A stretch of 64,000 nucleotides of DNA, taken from NCBI RefSeq assembly GCF_017874595.1, contig NZ_JAGILA010000012.1, positions 1 through 64,000 on the forward strand. The letters run 5' to 3'. Source of the DNA: Sinorhizobium kostiense (GTDB lineage: Bacteria > Pseudomonadota > Alphaproteobacteria > Rhizobiales > Rhizobiaceae). Numbering within the stretch: the stretch's first letter is position 1; each line of letters begins with the position of its first letter. Of this stretch, positions 8,693-16,907 are shown piece by piece. The notes under the pieces are model-generated. The model made no database searches. It was given only the letters and a program-made list of their open reading frames with translations, and was not told the DNA's origin. Position numbers and translations under genes: made by a program.

Positions 8693-10093
8693 TCAGCACT
8701 CGACCATGTTGACCGCAAGCCCGCCGGTGGATGTCTCCTTGTACTTCTCGTTCATGTCGACGCCTGTCTGCCTCATCGTTTCGATGCAGGCGTCGAGCGG
8801 TACGAAATGCTTGCCGTCGCCCTTGAGGGCAAGCGAGGCGGCAGTGACCGCCTTGACTGCCCCGAGGGCGTTACGCTCTATACAGGGGACCTGCACAAGG
8901 CCGGCCACCGGATCGCAAGTCATACCGAGATGATGTTCGAGCGCGATCTCCGCCGCATTCTCGATCTGTTCGGGGGTGCCGCCCATCACCGCCGCCAGTC
9001 CAGCCGCCGCCATCGCGGAGGCCGAGCCGACTTCGCCTTGACAGCCGACCTCCGCACCGGAGATCGAAGCATTATGCTTGATGATGCCACCGATTGCCGC
9101 TGCTGTCAGCAGATAGTCGCGAATGCCTTCCTGGTCGGCATCGTCATGGAATTGCAAATAATAGCGGATCGTCGCCGGAACGACGCCGGCCGCTCCGTTC
9201 GTCGGCGAGGTCACCACGCGGCCGCCAGCGGCATTCTCCTCATTGACCGCCATTGCATAGACGCTCAACCAGTCGTTGGCGAGCAGGGGATTGGTTTTGT
9301 TGGAGCGCCATTCATCCTGCAGCTTGTCGTGGATCGCCCGGGCGCGGCGGCGTACCTTCAGGCCACCCGGCATGATGCCGTCCTGGCTGAGACCGCGATC
9401 GATGCAGGCGTTCATCGCCGCCCAGATGCGGTCGAGCCCGGCATCGAGCTCTTCCCTCGATATTGAGCACTCCTCATTCGCCCTTTTCATCTGCGCGATC
9501 GTCAGCCCGGAACGCGCGGCCATGTCGAGCATCTGCTCAGCCGTCGCGAAGGGATAGGAGACCTTGATGCCGGCGGGCTTGTTCTTCGCCGCCCGCATGG
9601 CCTCGAGCTCGGTATCGGTGACCACGAAGCCGCCGCCGATCGAATAATAGATGCGCTTCAGCAGCAGCCGCCCGTCTCGGTCGAAGGCGGAGAAGGACAT
9701 GCCGTTGGCATGGCCCGGCAGCGGCACCTTCTTATCGAAGACGAGATCGGGCTTCGGCTGGAACAGATACCCCGGGTGCCCGGGCGGCGAGATGCGGCCG
9801 GTCCGCTCCACCTCCTCGATGATCGCGTCCATACGGTCGGGGTCGACCACGTCCGGACGCTCTCCCATCAGCCCGAGAATGACCGCCCTGCCCGTTCCGT
9901 GGCCGATCCCCGTATGCGCCAGCGAGCCGTGAAGGCTAACCTTTATGGCGGCGACGGCCGCATGCGACGGCCGCGGCCACTCGTCGGACAGGATGAGGTC
10001 GAGAAACCTATTGGCGGCCGACATCGGCCCCATCGTATGGGAGCTCGAGGGACCGATACCGATCTTGAACACGTCGAAGACGGAAAGAAACAT
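8693..10093 (-). CDS. sdaA: L-serine ammonia-lyase (iron-sulfur L-serine dehydratase)
   Basis: A 466-residue single-chain enzyme that converts L-serine to pyruvate and ammonia with a [4Fe-4S] cluster. The N-terminal domain starts [19 protein letters not shown], the substrate-phosphate-like SSSH motif of the family. The C-terminal catalytic domain has the cluster cysteines in [17 protein letters not shown] and VPCIERNA. The last residue is Cys (VEC), matching the conserved terminal Cys that folds back to the cluster in structurally studied members. The start at 10093 gives the standard N-terminus MFLSVFDVF. Confidence 0.96.
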   Translation of the reverse strand: MFLSVFDVFKIGIGPSSSHTMGPMSAANRFLDLILSDEWPRPSHAAVAAIKVSLHGSLAHTGIGHGTGRAVILGLMGERPDVVDPDRMDAIIEEVERTGRISPPGHPGYLFQPKPDLVFDKKVPLPGHANGMSFSAFDRDGRLLLKRIYYSIGGGFVVTDTELEAMRAAKNKPAGIKVSYPFATAEQMLDMAARSGLTIAQMKRANEECSISREELDAGLDRIWAAMNACIDRGLSQDGIMPGGLKVRRRARAIHDKLQDEWRSNKTNPLLANDWLSVYAMAVNEENAAGGRVVTSPTNGAAGVVPATIRYYLQFHDDADQEGIRDYLLTAAAIGGIIKHNASISGAEVGCQGEVGSASAMAAAGLAAVMGGTPEQIENAAEIALEHHLGMTCDPVAGLVQVPCIERNALGAVKAVTAASLALKGDGKHFVPLDACIETMRQTGVDMNEKYKETSTGGLAVNMVEC

Positions 10094-10192
10094 AAACTGC
10101 CTGCCCAGACCCGGCCACGCGCCAAGCGCCACGCCGACAATAAGATCGGAACTGCGCCGGTTTCTAGGAGGTGGCGTCCGATCCCTTCTCTT

Positions 10193-10220
10193 ATATAGGA
10201 AGAAACCTATGCGATCCTAT
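10193..10220. promoter_or_regulatory. ATAGG/CCTAT repeats near an sdaA -10-like box
   Basis: Upstream of sdaA, ATAGG is followed 6 bp later by CCTAT and, after 5 more bp, by a second CCTAT. The first arm overlaps CTATAT on the minus strand, a good rhizobial -10 hexamer, though the matching -35 is poor. The arrangement could be an operator. Confidence 0.3.
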
Positions 10221-10356
10221 GCCGGTCCATCAGGCAGCCGACCGACATCGAATTTGGTCCGTGCGACATCGTCTCCGAAGGAAGTCCGTCAACGTGCCAA
10301 GCGAGAGGTAAAAAAGCGATGCCGTCGGCGGACACGCATCGCTTCGATCCTTCATC

Positions 10357-10458
10357 TTAGAAGCCACCAAAGAGATAGGCAAGAACGAGAACGCCAGCGA
10401 AACCTGCCACGGCGCGCACGGTTACGCCCCAGCATGACTTCTGTATTGTGCTGTCCAT
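10357..10458 (-). CDS. Small single-helix membrane peptide
   Basis: A 33-codon frame encoding MDSTIQKSCWGVTVRAVAGF followed by a strongly hydrophobic end (AGVLVLAYLFGGF). GGAG lies 6 bp before the ATG, an excellent ribosome site. One transmembrane helix fills the C-terminal half. I do not recognise the family; no neighbour explains it, as sdaA lies 264 bp away on the same strand and DUF599 is divergent. Conservation of the start, helix and terminal GGF in related genomes would confirm it. Confidence 0.55.
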   Translation of the reverse strand: MDSTIQKSCWGVTVRAVAGFAGVLVLAYLFGGF

Positions 10459-10739
10459 GATTTCTCCGATAGCCAAGTGTCGACAAGCGGCGAAGGGCTC
10501 GCTTGTGGCGGCATCCATACTGAAGAAAGTGTAAACGCGCAATGCTGAAATGTGGCAAAACGATGTCACAGTTCTCCGACCTTCGTGGCGCGGAGTGGTA
10601 GAGCCCCAGAAATGCCCGGAAGCCCGGTGCGTCAGGGAACAAGAATGGCCGCGGTTTTGCCGCATTGTTTGCGCGTGAAGGGCTATCTTGCGCGGCACAC
10701 CGATGTTGCATTTTCAAAGGAGCGTGCGAAAAGACGCGC

Positions 10740-11429
10740 ATGACAACGGAAGATTACATAGCCTTCTCGATCTTCTTGCTGCTATGGGGCGGCTTCAGCT
10801 GGGCCAGCGATGGCCGCCGGAACTTCAAGCGCATCAGCCTGACGCGGTTGATGAACGAGCACAGGGCACGCTGGATCCGCAACTCGCTCAGTCGCGACCT
10901 GAAGATGATCGACACGCAGATCATGGCGGGTCTGCAGGCGGGTACTGCTTTCTTCGCCTCGACGACGATCTTCGCTCTGGGCGGCTGCTTTGCCCTGCTT
11001 GGCGCGACCGAGCAGGTGCAGATGATCTTCAATGACCTGCCGCAGATTTTTCGCGGCGGGCGGGCCGGTTTCGAACTGAAGGTCGGCGGGCTTACCTGTC
11101 TTTTTGGCTATTCCTTCTTCAAGTTCGGCTGGTCCTATCGGCTCTTCAACTATTGCTCCATACTTTTGGGCGGCATTCCGATGACGGCCGATATGTCACG
11201 CGATCGCCCTGCGGCCGAACAGGCTGCGGAGCGCGCGATCCGCATGAACATCATGGCAGCGAAACACTTCAATGCCGGCCTCAGGGCGATCTTCCTGTCG
11301 ATCGGTTATCTCGGCTGGTTCATCAGCCCCTATGTCTTCATCCTGCTTACCGGCTTCGTGATTTTCGTGCTGACGCGGCGGCAGTACTTTTCCGAAGCGC
11401 GGGCAGCCCTGCTGGCAGACGGGCAGTAG
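10740..11429 (+). CDS. DUF599 family membrane protein
   Basis: A 229-residue protein with about four hydrophobic segments (near 5-20, 70-95, 115-135 and 185-220). The pattern SRDLKMIDTQIMAGLQAGTAFFAST and the C-terminal RRQYFSEARAAL fit the DUF599 family, whose function is unknown. An AAGGAG sits 18 bp before the ATG at 10740, farther than ideal, but no better in-frame start exists. Confidence 0.85.
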   Translation: MTTEDYIAFSIFLLLWGGFSWASDGRRNFKRISLTRLMNEHRARWIRNSLSRDLKMIDTQIMAGLQAGTAFFASTTIFALGGCFALLGATEQVQMIFNDLPQIFRGGRAGFELKVGGLTCLFGYSFFKFGWSYRLFNYCSILLGGIPMTADMSRDRPAAEQAAERAIRMNIMAAKHFNAGLRAIFLSIGYLGWFISPYVFILLTGFVIFVLTRRQYFSEARAALLADGQ

Positions 11430-11579
11430 TCAACGGTAGCCGGAGATATATGGACCGTCCCCGCTGGGTGACCGAGACCGTCAAGCATCGCGCGTTCTCC
11501 CCCGCAATCCCGTTTCACTTTCGAGAGAACATTGCAATAGTCAGGGCGAACACCGCTACATGAACAGGATGGCATCAGA

Positions 11580-12587
11580 ATGGGCGACAGCCGCACGACA
11601 ACGGTCGACCAGACGAAGGCTTCGCGTCCCATCACCAAGCGGATCGCGCTCCTGGATGCGTTGCGCGGTGTGGCGCTCGTCGCAATGGCGATTTACCACT
11701 TCGTCTGGGATCTCGAGTTCTTCGGCTACGTGACCGCCGGCACCGCTGGAACGGGCGGCTGGCGGCTCTTTGCGCGCCTGATCGCCAGCAGCTTCATCTT
11801 CCTCGCCGGCTATAGCCTCGTCCTCGGTCACGGGGCCGGGTTCCGTCCCCGAGCCTTCATGCGCCGTTTCGTCCGGATTGCCGGTGCGGCCGCACTCATC
11901 AGCTTCGCCACGTGGTTCGCCTTCCCCGCCTCCTTCATATTCTTCGGCATTCTCCATGCGATAGCCGCGGCAAGCCTCATCGGCCTCTTGTTCCTCCGGC
12001 TTCCCGCACCCGCCTCCTTCCTCGCCGCAGGCGCCGCCCTCGTCGCACCGCTTTATCTGCGTTCGCCGCTCTTCGACGCGCCTCTGCTCTGGTGGGTGGG
12101 CCTCTCCGAAACTATCCCAAGGTCGAACGACTATGTGCCACTGCTCCCGTGGCTCGGGCCGTTCCTGGCTGGCCTCGGAACGGCAAAGCTGCTGCAGCCG
12201 CTGCTCAGGCCGCGACAACAATCCCTCGCGAACAGCGAGAGCGGGCGCAAATTGTGGATAAGGCCCCTTGCCTTCGGCGGGCGTCACAGTCTGGCCATCT
12301 ATCTTATCCACCAACCGGTGCTTATCGGACTAGTTTATGCCTTCTCTCTCGCCTTCCCTGCTCCCGCTCCGGATGCGAGCTGGGCCTACCGGCGGAACTG
12401 TGAACGGGCCTGCAGCCTCAACAATCCCGCAATCGACTGCGGCGCATTTTGCGGCTGCACGCTTACCCGGCTCCAGGAACAGAACCTGTTCGAGGACTTA
12501 AACCTAGGTAAGATCGACGTGAATTCGGATGAACGCATTGCGCGAATCGCCGGTCAGTGCACAATGGATGCTCGTTCAGGGGACTAG
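11580..12587 (+). CDS. DUF1624 / heparan-alpha-glucosaminide N-acetyltransferase-like membrane protein with Cys-rich tail
   Basis: A 335-residue polytopic inner-membrane protein. The first helix motif RIALLDALRGVALVAMAIYH is the hallmark of the DUF1624/HGSNAT catalytic family, and FGILHAIAAASLIG and the late GRHSLAIYLIHQP motif also fit. Seven to eight hydrophobic helices reach to about residue 260. The last 60 residues form an unusual soluble tail with six clustered cysteines (CERAC, DCGAFCGC) plus one near the end. The acceptor substrate is unknown. It is followed 3 bp later by the methyltransferase-like gene, suggesting a two-gene operon. Confidence 0.85.
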   Translation: MGDSRTTTVDQTKASRPITKRIALLDALRGVALVAMAIYHFVWDLEFFGYVTAGTAGTGGWRLFARLIASSFIFLAGYSLVLGHGAGFRPRAFMRRFVRIAGAAALISFATWFAFPASFIFFGILHAIAAASLIGLLFLRLPAPASFLAAGAALVAPLYLRSPLFDAPLLWWVGLSETIPRSNDYVPLLPWLGPFLAGLGTAKLLQPLLRPRQQSLANSESGRKLWIRPLAFGGRHSLAIYLIHQPVLIGLVYAFSLAFPAPAPDASWAYRRNCERACSLNNPAIDCGAFCGCTLTRLQEQNLFEDLNLGKIDVNSDERIARIAGQCTMDARSGD

Positions 12588-12590
12588 GAC

Positions 12591-13064
12591 ATGAATGCCT
12601 ATCGTGCCAAGCCGCTGAGTTTCCCGTGGCCGCCGCTCGTGTACGGCGCGGCAGTGCTGATGGCGCTGGTCCTCGCCCGCCTCTACCCAATTCCGGTTGC
12701 ACATGGAGATGGCTGGACTCCCTGGCTCGTGGGCGGCGCTATGATCCTTGCAGCCATTTCCCTTGATCTTTGGGCCGTCAAGACGCTGCTCGAGCGGCAC
12801 ACGGCGGTCCTGCCGCATCGTTGCGCCACTTGCCTCGTCACTTGCGGACCCTTTCGCTTCACCCGCAATCCGATCTATCTCGGCTATACGCTCGCAATGA
12901 TCGGCCTCGGGCTGATGACTCTGAACCCCTGGTTCTTCATCATGGCGATCGGCGCCGTCGTCGTCATGACGCTCTTTGCGATCCGGAACGAAGAGCGGCA
13001 CCTGCTTTCCCGCTTCGGCTTCGAATTCGAGCGTTATTGCCGCCACACCACGCGATGGTTGTGA
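12591..13064 (+). CDS. Isoprenylcysteine carboxyl methyltransferase-like membrane protein
   Basis: A 157-residue protein with four hydrophobic stretches. The C-terminal half has the ICMT/PEMT signature: GPFRFTRNPIYLGYTL (about 86-101), then the RNEERHLLSRFG segment with the conserved Glu pair and YCRHTTRW at the end. Family members use S-adenosylmethionine to methylate lipids or small molecules at the membrane; the substrate here is not known. Placement 3 bp after the acyltransferase-like gene suggests joint expression, so a cell-envelope role is plausible. Confidence 0.88.
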   Translation: MNAYRAKPLSFPWPPLVYGAAVLMALVLARLYPIPVAHGDGWTPWLVGGAMILAAISLDLWAVKTLLERHTAVLPHRCATCLVTCGPFRFTRNPIYLGYTLAMIGLGLMTLNPWFFIMAIGAVVVMTLFAIRNEERHLLSRFGFEFERYCRHTTRWL

Positions 13065-13071
13065 GTGCCAC

Positions 13072-13129
13072 CTAAAGCGCCGCGCGTCTTATCAGACGCG
13101 CAAGATCGCTGTAGCACCTTGAATTGCTC
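13072..13129 (+). repeat. RIME palindrome copy (first half)
   Basis: Core CGCGCGTCTTATCAGACGCG with flanks CTAAAGCGC and GATCGCTGTAGCACCTTGAA, between the methyltransferase-like gene and the convergent MerR gene. Confidence 0.85.
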
Positions 13130-13144
13130 TATTGCCTTGGGAGG

Positions 13145-13531
13145 TCAGGTCCCGACGCCGATCTCGGCCAGGCGTGTAAGGCAGGCTTCCTCGACATTGT
13201 CGAGTTCGGCAAGCGTATCTTCGATATCCTTACGCTTCTGCCGCAGATCCTCGCGCTTTTCCTCGACGCGCTTCATCAGGAGCTGCAATTGGCCGATCTC
13301 GCCCGGCGGGTCCTTGTAGACCTGAATGATTTCGCGGATTTCGGCGATGGTGAAGCCGATCCGCCGACCGCGAAGGATTTCCTTGATGAGACGCCGGTCC
13401 GCCGGCCGAAACAGACGCGTACGACCTCGGCGCTCCGGATGGATCAGCCCCTCATCCTCATAGAAGCGCAGCGTCCGGGTCGAGATGCCGAATTCCCGCG
13501 TCAGCTCGGTGATGCTATAGTATTTGTCCAC
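13145..13531 (-). CDS. MerR-family transcriptional regulator
   Basis: A 128-residue regulator. The winged helix-turn-helix is at the start (YSITELTREFGISTRTLRFY, residues 5-24, then YEDEGLIHPERRGRTRLF), followed by a dimerising coiled coil (about 80-118, EEKREDLRQKRKDIEDTLAEL). It lacks the Cys ligands of the metal-sensing members. Its N-terminus resembles LiuR-type regulators of branched-chain amino acid breakdown, but no such genes are nearby. A strong palindrome lies 37 bp upstream, so self-regulation is likely. The gene is downstream of mgtE on the same strand but probably has its own promoter. Confidence 0.93.
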   Translation of the reverse strand: MDKYYSITELTREFGISTRTLRFYEDEGLIHPERRGRTRLFRPADRRLIKEILRGRRIGFTIAEIREIIQVYKDPPGEIGQLQLLMKRVEEKREDLRQKRKDIEDTLAELDNVEEACLTRLAEIGVGT

Positions 13532-13567
13532 GCCGCCATTCCATCAATTCATGCGCATACACTATTG

Positions 13568-13589
13568 TTGACTTTGACGTAAAAGTCAA
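13568..13589 (-). promoter_or_regulatory. MerR operator/promoter palindrome
   Basis: TTGACTTT-N6-AAAGTCAA is a perfect 8-bp inverted repeat. On the minus strand its left arm doubles as a -35 element (TTGACT), with AATAGT 17 bp later as a possible -10. This is the place MerR-type regulators bind, so it is the likely autoregulatory site. Confidence 0.65.
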
Positions 13590-13599
13590 ACAAGCGCCC

Positions 13600-15018
13600 T
13601 CATGTGACGTGGAACCACCATGTCGCCAGACCCAGGAAGCTGAAGAAGCCGATTATGTCGGTGACGGCTGTGACGAATACGGCGGAGGAGACGGCCGGGT
13701 CGGCGCCGGACCTTTCCAGCAAAAGCGGGATCAGGATGCCGGCGAGCGCCGCAGCCATCATGTTGATCAGCATTGCCGCGGCGATGATGCCGCCGATATG
13801 AACGTCCTGAAACCAGAGCCCGGCCACGACGCCGATGAACGTGCCGAAGATCAGGCCGTTCAAGAGACCGACGCCCGCTTCGCGGCGGATGATCCTGGGC
13901 GCATTGTGTATATCGAGGCCACGGGTCGCTAGCGCCCGCACCGTGACCGTCATCGTTTGCGAGCCGGCATTGCCGCCCATGCCGGCCACAATCGGCATCA
14001 GGATCGCCAGTGCCACGATTTGCTGAATCGTGGCGTCGAACAGGCCGATCACCGATGCGGAGACGCAGGCTGTCATCGAATTGACGAACAGCCACGGCAC
14101 TCGTGAACGAGACGCCCCGGTGATGGTATCCGAAAGCTCCTCGTCGCCGACACCGCTCATGCGCAGGAAGTCCTCTTCGGCCTCTTCCTGGATCACGTCC
14201 ACCACGTCGTCGATCGTCAGCACGCCGACCAACCTACCGTTGTCGTCCACCACCGCCGCGGACAGGAGGTCGTATTGCTCAAAGAGTTGCGCGGCCTCCT
14301 CCTGATCCATCTCCGCCGGGATGGCATGACTCGTATCGCGCATGATCGCGTCGATCTTCACCGAGCGCTTGGTGCGCAGCACCCTGTCGAGATCGACGGC
14401 GCCGAGCAGCTTGAAAGTCGGGTCGATGACGAAGATCTGCGTGAAGCTGTCGGGCAGATCCTCGTCCTCGCGCATGTAATCGATCGTCTGCCCCACGGTC
14501 CAGAAAGGCGGGACGGCGACGAACTCGGTCTGCATGCGCCGGCCGGCGGTGCTTTCCGGATAGTCCAGCGACCGGCGCAGGCGAACACGTTCGGTGAATG
14601 GGAGCTTGGCGAGGATCTCTTCCTGATCCTCCTCGTCGAGGTCCTCGAGAATATAGACCGCGTCGTCGGAATCCATCTCGCCGAGCGCCTCCGCGATCTG
14701 CTCGTTCGGCAGGTGCTCGACGATGTCGAGACGGATCGCCTCATCGACCTCGGTCAGTGCCGCCAGGTCGAACTCCTTGCCGAGCAACGAAACCAGAGCC
14801 AGCCGCTGCTCCGGTTGGATCGCCTCGAGAAGGTCGCCCAGTTCCGACGCATGCAGACCAGCGACGTGCTGGCGCAGGTAGATCGTGTCACGATCGGCGA
14901 TCGCTGCGCCGACATGCATCAGGAAGTCTGAACGTACCGAGCCGTCCTCGGCATAGATGTCCGAATGTTCAAAGGCGGCGATTTCATCGGAACCGCGGTC
15001 GTCGCCAATATCGCTCAT
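13600..15018 (-). CDS. mgtE: Magnesium transporter MgtE
   Basis: A 472-residue inner-membrane magnesium channel. The order fits the family: an N-terminal helical MgtE_N domain (about 35-135, with GEMDSDDAVYILEDLDEEDQ), two CBS domains (about 140-265, with VDDNGRLVGVLTIDDVVDVI), a connecting helix, and five membrane helices (about 285-470) including the pore segment MPIVAGMGGNAGSQ. The N-terminal domains close the pore when internal magnesium is high. GAGG precedes the ATG at 15018. I see no magnesium riboswitch in the 250 bp upstream. Confidence 0.96.
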   Translation of the reverse strand: MSDIGDDRGSDEIAAFEHSDIYAEDGSVRSDFLMHVGAAIADRDTIYLRQHVAGLHASELGDLLEAIQPEQRLALVSLLGKEFDLAALTEVDEAIRLDIVEHLPNEQIAEALGEMDSDDAVYILEDLDEEDQEEILAKLPFTERVRLRRSLDYPESTAGRRMQTEFVAVPPFWTVGQTIDYMREDEDLPDSFTQIFVIDPTFKLLGAVDLDRVLRTKRSVKIDAIMRDTSHAIPAEMDQEEAAQLFEQYDLLSAAVVDDNGRLVGVLTIDDVVDVIQEEAEEDFLRMSGVGDEELSDTITGASRSRVPWLFVNSMTACVSASVIGLFDATIQQIVALAILMPIVAGMGGNAGSQTMTVTVRALATRGLDIHNAPRIIRREAGVGLLNGLIFGTFIGVVAGLWFQDVHIGGIIAAAMLINMMAAALAGILIPLLLERSGADPAVSSAVFVTAVTDIIGFFSFLGLATWWFHVT

Positions 15019-15290
15019 GGACCCGCCCTCGAAAAGAATGCCGCCGTCGGGATCCGCTGCCAGCCCCGAAAACGGTGTGCCGTCTTAAGCCCGGCCCCAC
15101 ACGGGCCAAGCTATAGCCCTGCTAACGCAAACTACCGCCAAGGTCCACAGCCAGGCGGAGGCAGCTGGACGTTTTAACCAAGCTGTTGCAAATGCATGGG
15201 AACAGTGGAAAAAGCGCGACACGCCAATGGCTCCGCTCAAGCGAATTTGGACGGGCTCGGCGAGCCCGGCCCCAGCAAAGAGAACTGCGC

Positions 15291-15809
15291 ATGGCGATCC
15301 GACCAATCATTCGATTCCCCAATCCGCTGCTGAACATGGCCGCGGAGAACGTCAGCCAGTTCGATGAAGATCTCCGGCAGCTTGCCGACGATCTGCTCGA
15401 TACGATGCATGCCGCTCCGGGAATCGGCATTACGGCCCCGCACATCGGCATCCTGCGACGTCTGACGGTCATCGAGATCGACCCTGAGGCCGGTCCCCGC
15501 ACCTTTGTCAACCCGGAGATTGTCTGGCAGTCGGAGGAGACGGCGCGCCAGGACGAAGGCAGCGTTTCGATGCCGGGCATCATCGAGGAGGTGGAGCGAC
15601 CAAGGAACGTGCGGGTCCGCTATCAGACGCTCTCTGGCGAAACGCGAGAGGAGGAGGCCGCCGGTCTGTTGGCGATCTGCCTCCAGCATGAAATCGACCA
15701 ACTCAACGGCATGTTCTGGACGCGGCGACTATCGCGCGTGAAACGCGAACGCGCGGCGAAGCGCTTCGAAAAGTCGCTTGCGGCTCCCCGCCCCCTATCC
15801 AGGGCCTGA
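15291..15809 (+). CDS. Peptide deformylase-like protein with altered metal site
   Basis: A 172-residue protein with the overall deformylase fold, but the three motifs are changed. Motif 1, normally GxGxAAxQ, reads GIGITAPH (44-51). Motif 2, normally EGCLS, reads EGSVS (89-93), so the metal-binding Cys is Ser. Motif 3, normally HExDH, reads HEIDQ (133-137), so the second His is Gln. With two of the three metal ligands gone it is unlikely to remove formyl groups in the usual way. A true Def should be encoded elsewhere. The start at 15291 matches the family N-terminus. Confidence 0.88.
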   Translation: MAIRPIIRFPNPLLNMAAENVSQFDEDLRQLADDLLDTMHAAPGIGITAPHIGILRRLTVIEIDPEAGPRTFVNPEIVWQSEETARQDEGSVSMPGIIEEVERPRNVRVRYQTLSGETREEEAAGLLAICLQHEIDQLNGMFWTRRLSRVKRERAAKRFEKSLAAPRPLSRA

Positions 15810-15831
15810 AGCTTGCGCTAAAGCACGCCTC

Positions 15832-15873
15832 CAGCGACCTTTGCGCGTCTCATCAGACGCGCAAAGGTCGCTG
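15832..15873 (+). repeat. RIME palindrome copy with perfect 19-bp stem
   Basis: CAGCGACCTTTGCGCGTCT and its exact complement are separated by CATC. The stem is the longest perfect one of the family in this window and would form a stable hairpin in RNA. It is followed by CAGCACTTCGATGCGCTGCA, the usual link to the second half, which is missing. Confidence 0.9.
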
Positions 15874-15954
15874 CAGCACTTCGATGCGCTGCACGGCGAG
15901 TTCCCCAAGACCGCAGCACACCATCAGTTTCAGCAACAGACCGAAGGATATGCG

Positions 15955-16212
15955 ATGAGATCGATGCGTCTGATACTACTATGCGTGACGGTACTGGCGG
16001 GATGCACGGCCACGCCTGACCTCGAACCGCTCCCGGGGAGCCTCACCTATGGGGAGACGGCCTCGTCTCGCAAGACCCAGGCGGCACCGGGCACCAAGAT
16101 ACAGAACCGGTTCCTGCACGAAGGCAGATACGTCCACGAGACCTATGAGGTGCAGTCCGACCACACCTACAAGCTCATCCGACGTACGGTCGTCGACAGC
16201 CTCGGCGATTGA
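15955..16212 (+). CDS. Small putative lipoprotein
   Basis: An 85-residue protein with a lipoprotein signal peptide: hydrophobic RLILLCVTVLAGC with the lipobox LAGC and Cys17 as the lipidated residue. The mature part is 69 residues, polar, with no recognised domain. GAAGGA precedes the ATG at 15955. It would be anchored in the inner or outer membrane facing the periplasm. Function unknown. Confidence 0.75.
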   Translation: MRSMRLILLCVTVLAGCTATPDLEPLPGSLTYGETASSRKTQAAPGTKIQNRFLHEGRYVHETYEVQSDHTYKLIRRTVVDSLGD

Positions 16213-16239
16213 TCGCGAAACGCTGCCTCGCTGCTCAAC

Positions 16240-16346
16240 CTACAGCGCCGCGCGTCTTATCAGACGCGCAAAGGTCGCTGTAGCACTTTGAAGCGCTGCA
16301 TGTCTTTGTCCTTAAATCGAGGTAGATTTAAGGAGACATGCAGTAG
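16240..16346 (+). repeat. Full-length RIME element
   Basis: About 107 bp with two palindromes. The first is CTACAGCGCCGCGCGTCTTA to TCGCTGTAG; the second is CTGCATGTCTTTGTCCTTAA to GGAGACATGCAG. The size and two-palindrome layout fit the Rhizobium intergenic mosaic element described in rhizobia. It ends 2 bp before an EcfG-like promoter. Confidence 0.9.
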
Positions 16347-16348
16347 CC

Positions 16349-16373
16349 GGAACCTTGCGCCCCCCTCGCCGTT
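16349..16373 (+). promoter_or_regulatory. EcfG/RpoE2-type promoter candidate
   Basis: GGAAC-N16-CGTT matches the alphaproteobacterial general-stress sigma factor consensus. It lies 31 bp upstream of the ATG of the one-helix membrane protein gene at 16405. Confidence 0.6.
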
Positions 16374-16404
16374 CTCCGTTGAGGCAACAAAGGGAGACGA
16401 AGCG

Positions 16405-16770
16405 ATGGCAAGAAATTTGGATGAGCGTGGCGAGCCGCTCGACGCCACACACGGGGCGGATAGGGGAGAGTTCTCGGCCGAAGAGGCGAAGCAGGGCCGG
16501 AGTGGAACGGCCGTCCTCGCCGTACTGCTTGGCGGGCTCGTTCTTGCTTTCCTCGTATGGGGGGCAGTCGAAATCTGGGGCGAGAGCACAGACAGCGATC
16601 GCACGGCCGAGACGGAAGAGGTGCAGCCGTCTCCCTCGGAAGAGCAAACCGGGGCGGTTCAAAGCGCGCCGACGCCCGCCACGCCTGCCCCCGTCGACAG
16701 CGACCCGACCGCGCAGACGGGAACCGGCGGCGAATCGCAGCAGGTCTCGCCCGACGGCACGCAGAGGTGA
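16405..16770 (+). CDS. Single-pass membrane protein, probable general-stress gene
   Basis: A 121-residue protein with a polar N-terminal part (1-33), one membrane helix (about 34-58, GTAVLAVLLGGLVLAFLVWG) and an acidic, Pro/Thr/Gln-rich tail likely to be disordered in the periplasm. GGGAG lies 8 bp before the ATG. I do not recognise the family. The EcfG-type promoter just upstream suggests induction in stationary phase or stress. Confidence 0.75.
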   Translation: MARNLDERGEPLDATHGADRGEFSAEEAKQGRSGTAVLAVLLGGLVLAFLVWGAVEIWGESTDSDRTAETEEVQPSPSEEQTGAVQSAPTPATPAPVDSDPTAQTGTGGESQQVSPDGTQR

Positions 16771-16777
16771 GCAGAGG

Positions 16778-16817
16778 CTACAGCGCCGCGCGGCCTATCA
16801 GACGCGCACAGGTCGCT
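16778..16817 (+). repeat. RIME palindrome copy (first half)
   Basis: CTACAGCGCCGCGCGGCCTA then TCAGACGCGCACAGGTCGCT, between the membrane protein gene and the convergent SpoVR gene; it may serve both as a stop structure. Confidence 0.85.
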
Positions 16818-16907
16818 CACTTTTCCGACCTGAAGACGCGCGGCGCAACAACGACAGGCTTTCACTAATCCCGAGCGATATTCCAGGGGCGACCGCGATC
16901 GAGTTCC

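Noticed and set aside
8542-8718. N-terminal extension of the DUF1489 protein
   Set aside because: It is translation of a RIME copy (VLSDAQ peptide), and family members begin at MALHII.
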